DNA of 7,501 nt from Desulfobacteraceae bacterium (GTDB lineage Bacteria > Desulfobacterota > Desulfobacteria > Desulfobacterales > Desulfobacteraceae), in assembly GCA_003354055.1 (NCBI GenBank), contig PIVQ01000344.1, positions 1-7,501 of the forward strand, written 5' to 3'. Shown piece after piece: positions 7,401 through 7,501 of this stretch; positions within the stretch are counted from its first letter, which is position 1, and the number at the start of each line of letters is the position of its first letter. The position numbers were made by a program, and so were the translations under genes. Under the pieces are notes generated by a model. The model ran no database searches. It was given only the letters and a program-made list of their open reading frames with translations, and was not told where the DNA came from.

Positions 7401-7415
7401 AAAAATCCGCCGAAA

Positions 7416-7501
7416 CTACTTCTTAGCTTCGGAAGCAAATTTTTTGCCCTCCGTGAATTTTTGGGCGAAGTAGTCCTTCATTGCAGCAGGATCGAAATTC
7501 A
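7416..7501 (-). CDS. C-terminal end of an unidentified protein (partial)
   Basis: Only the last 27 codons and a TAG stop are present. The reading frame gives NFDPAAMKDYFAQKF followed by a Lys-rich tail ending in SEAKK. This looks like a charged amphipathic helix at the end of a soluble protein. It is too short to assign; a helical accessory protein would fit, but nothing proves it. It is read in the same direction as the exporters, 168 bases upstream, with a strong hairpin between, so it is probably a separate transcription unit. Confidence 0.6.
   Translation of the reverse strand, partial: NFDPAAMKDYFAQKFTEGKKFASEAKK

Noticed and set aside
1..7501. tRNA, rRNA, CRISPR array, insertion sequence or prophage
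   Set aside because: No cloverleaf-like sequence, regular repeat-spacer pattern, transposase or phage gene was seen on either strand.

Overview
This window is part of a polyketide (or hybrid polyketide-peptide) biosynthetic gene cluster. Every gene I can support lies on the minus strand and is read right to left. The organism cannot be named from the sequence. A trans-acyltransferase-style polyketide synthase (PKS) next to SyrD/PvdE-type exporters, with moderate and uneven GC and Shine-Dalgarno starts, suggests a Gram-negative proteobacterium or desulfobacterium-like bacterium. That is a weak inference.

Layout from right to left: (1) 7501-7416 is the last 27 codons of an unidentified gene. 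A perfect 11-bp inverted repeat follows it, which looks like a terminator or a REP element. (2) 7247-5610 and 5613-3985 are two tandem, paralogous ABC half-transporters (545 and 542 aa) of the cyclic-peptide exporter family typified by SyrD and PvdE. They overlap by four bases (ATGA). (3) 3984-3779 is a 206-bp gap with a weak hairpin, a possible sigma70-like promoter overlapped by a 7-bp inverted repeat, and a good ribosome binding site. (4) 3778-1 is the first 1259 codons of a modular PKS that runs off the left edge. Its order is ketosynthase (KS), then about 470 residues of degenerate acyltransferase-like linker, then dehydratase (DH), then the opening of a further domain that is probably ketoreductase (KR). 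I checked this reading frame by residue counting between motifs and found no frameshift or stop.

Taken together, the PKS would build a chain with its extender units supplied by a separate acyltransferase. The two exporters would move the product, or a precursor, across the inner membrane. The exporter family normally handles lipopeptides or peptide siderophore precursors, so amino-acid-adding (NRPS) modules may lie beyond the left edge, but none is visible here. The most unusual points are the duplicated exporter pair, the AT-less module with no GHSxG motif, and the altered DH motifs. The plus strand carries only shadow reading frames.
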